A program made the translations under genes and the position numbers. A stretch of 13,992 nt of DNA from assembly GCA_005877365.1 (NCBI GenBank), contig VBPP01000087.1, positions 1 through 13,992 of the forward strand, read 5' to 3'. Positions within the stretch are counted from its first letter, which is position 1. Every line of letters begins with the position of its first letter. Shown one piece after another: positions 13,154-13,992 of the stretch. This stretch comes from Nitrososphaerota archaeon (lineage in GTDB: Archaea > Thermoproteota > Nitrososphaeria > Nitrososphaerales > Gagatemarchaeaceae). The notes under the pieces are model-generated. The model did no database searches. It was not told the DNA's origin and worked only from the letters and a program-made list of their open reading frames with translations.

Positions 13154-13166
13154 CCAAAGTGTCTGC

Positions 13167-13493
13167 TCACTTCCGCGGATGGAGAATCTTCAGGACCTTC
13201 TCGAGGGTCTCGGTCGAGAGCAGCTTCCTCCAGCCGGATGTGAAAGTCCTCAGCTCCTCGATCGTCTTCGGCATGATGTTCACCACCTCCACCGCCTCCT
13301 CCGGTGTGAGCCCGCAATCACCCTCGAGCTGCTTTCGCATCTTCCTCGCCTCCTCCGGCGTGGCCTTCGAGAACTTCGATAAGTAGTCCAGGGTTCTCTT
13401 CTGAATCTGGTCCGCTTTCTCCACGTTTATTTTCTGAAGGGCCTGGTTGGCTTCCGGGATGCTGAGAAGCTTCTTCTCTACATGTTCAGCCAT
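13167..13493 (-). CDS. rpoF: RNA polymerase subunit Rpb4/RpoF
   Basis: A 108-residue homologue of eukaryotic Rpb4, which with Rpo7/RpoE forms the stalk of archaeal RNA polymerase and helps open-complex formation and RNA binding. The all-helical sequence shows the family's order: LLSIPEANQAL, QIQKRTLDYLSKFSKATPEEARKM, then LTPEEAVEVVNIMPKTIEELRTF, the HRDC-like part in which leucine- and proline-spaced helices are conserved. Size is normal (about 100-120). Its ATG 13493 overlaps the last base of the L21e stop, so expression is coupled to ribosomal protein and tRNA modification genes. It is the last gene of this unit before a GC hairpin. Confidence 0.93.
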   Translation of the reverse strand: MAEHVEKKLLSIPEANQALQKINVEKADQIQKRTLDYLSKFSKATPEEARKMRKQLEGDCGLTPEEAVEVVNIMPKTIEELRTFTSGWRKLLSTETLEKVLKILHPRK

Positions 13494-13780
13494 TATCGGC
13501 GTCCCTCCAGGGGCGAGACGTGCTCCTTCCTGGCTATCACAACCTTCATCTTCTCCCCGACCGGGACTTCAATCGTAAGGACACGCGTCCCGACATCCTT
13601 CACCACCCCGACCAAGCCGTTGAACCTCCTATGAGGCATACCCTTGACCTGGGCCGGGTCGATCTTAATCACGACCCTGTCGTTTGGCGAGTACTCCCTG
13701 AGAATGCTGCTCAATCCCCTCACCCCTTTGCTCCTCAGGAGAGAACGCGTCCTCCTCCTATAGCCGTGTGACCTAGCCAA
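13493..13780 (-). CDS. rpl21e: Large-subunit ribosomal protein L21e
   Basis: A 95-residue member of the archaeal/eukaryotic L21e family, absent from bacteria. The N terminus ARSHGYRRRTRSLLRSKGVRG is the usual basic start; YSPNDRVVIKIDPAQVKGMPHRRFNGLVGVV is the signature SH3-like core (family pattern Y..GD.V.I.I.....GMPH.R..G..G.V), and the C-terminal strands follow. Length is typical. Start is TTG 13780, which overlaps the Pus10 TAG stop region; no in-frame ATG is nearby. The stop shares one base with the RpoF ATG. Confidence 0.95.
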   Translation of the reverse strand: MARSHGYRRRTRSLLRSKGVRGLSSILREYSPNDRVVIKIDPAQVKGMPHRRFNGLVGVVKDVGTRVLTIEVPVGEKMKVVIARKEHVSPLEGRR

Positions 13781-13992
13781 ATTGGAACTTGCCCACCTCC
13801 ACCTTCAGAATGTCAAATTTCCGACATTTCAAGTCGGCTTTTAAGACTTCCGAGATCGATGGGGAGACAGAGTCCCCATTCACGAGCCGTTTCACCGGCA
13901 GACCACCGTCCAGCTTGATCTCCGCCAGTATCCCTCCTCTCCTGGCAGCCTTCGCCTTCACACCATAAACCCTCTTGTAAGCAGGCTTCTCT
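13773..13992 (-). CDS. pus10: tRNA pseudouridine synthase Pus10, C-terminal end (partial)
   Basis: The frame is open to the window edge and about 72 C-terminal residues are visible. EKPAYKRVYGVKAKAARRGG, then LDGGLPVKRLVNGDSVSPSISEVL and FDILKVEV, match the end of archaeal Pus10, where the catalytic domain closes with a KR..Y.V, G.YVKE..HGD..R..PS...LL and .DIL.LDV pattern. Pus10 makes pseudouridine 54 and 55 of archaeal tRNA. The region normally reading GTYIKE..HGD is diverged (GLPVKRLVNGD). It directly precedes L21e with overlapping ends, a common archaeal arrangement. The catalytic Asp is outside the window. Confidence 0.85.
   Translation of the reverse strand, partial: EKPAYKRVYGVKAKAARRGGILAEIKLDGGLPVKRLVNGDSVSPSISEVLKADLKCRKFDILKVEVGKFQFG

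Noticed and set aside
13077..13157. Longer VOC protein from the start at 13157 or ATG 13124.
   Set aside because: The added residues are not part of the VOC fold and the stretch contains the hairpin and TATA-like element.
1..13992. CRISPR array, IS element, integrase or attachment site.
   Set aside because: No regularly spaced repeats, transposase motifs or long direct or terminal repeats were seen; only the short palindromes reported above.

Overview
The window looks archaeal. Its right end carries the archaeal cluster Pus10 - ribosomal protein L21e - RNA polymerase subunit Rpb4/RpoF - DUF655 - KsgA - TrmJ-like methylase. Several start codons lie 23-33 bases downstream of an A/T-rich TATA-like element, the spacing expected for leaderless or near-leaderless archaeal transcripts, and TTG and GTG starts are common. 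Many F420/FMN-type LLM enzymes and a molybdenum hydroxylase would suit a heterotrophic Thaumarchaeota-like (Nitrososphaeria) or related soil/sediment lineage, but that placement is inference.

Left part (1-2340): the 3' end of a secreted BMP/PnrA-type substrate-binding protein converges, across a shared hairpin terminator, on an unrecognised protein with a twin-arginine signal.

Central part (2341-8740): an apparent catabolic or redox cassette. A four-gene molybdenum hydroxylase has its molybdopterin subunit split into two ORFs (418 and 366 codons) with an ATGA overlap, on the minus strand. The FAD and [2Fe-2S] subunits are transcribed the other way. A single 10-bp palindromic TATA element lies between the two arms. 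Two related LLM-class flavin/F420 oxidoreductases converge on the ends of this block, and the right-hand one is preceded by a SnoaL/NTF2-like protein. The split large subunit recalls the NdhL/NdhM arrangement known for Eubacterium barkeri nicotinate dehydrogenase.

Transition (8742-10591): an intact SDR oxidoreductase lies between two wrecks. On one side is the C-terminal remnant of a class V aminotransferase with one frameshift. On the other is a phosphotransferase (APH/methylthioribose-kinase-like) with an intact start but two frame changes and no catalytic loop. The SDR and the broken kinase share a divergent TATA element.

Right part (10570-13992, all minus strand): translation and transcription genes. 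A VOC-family gene with its own promoter and a probable leaderless GTG start sits between rpoF and DUF655, where archaeal genomes usually have direct continuity. DUF655-KsgA-TrmJ then appear to have their own TATA element and a 100-nt leader containing a 12-codon micro-ORF and a long-range inverted repeat. No rRNA, tRNA, CRISPR array, transposase or integrase was seen.
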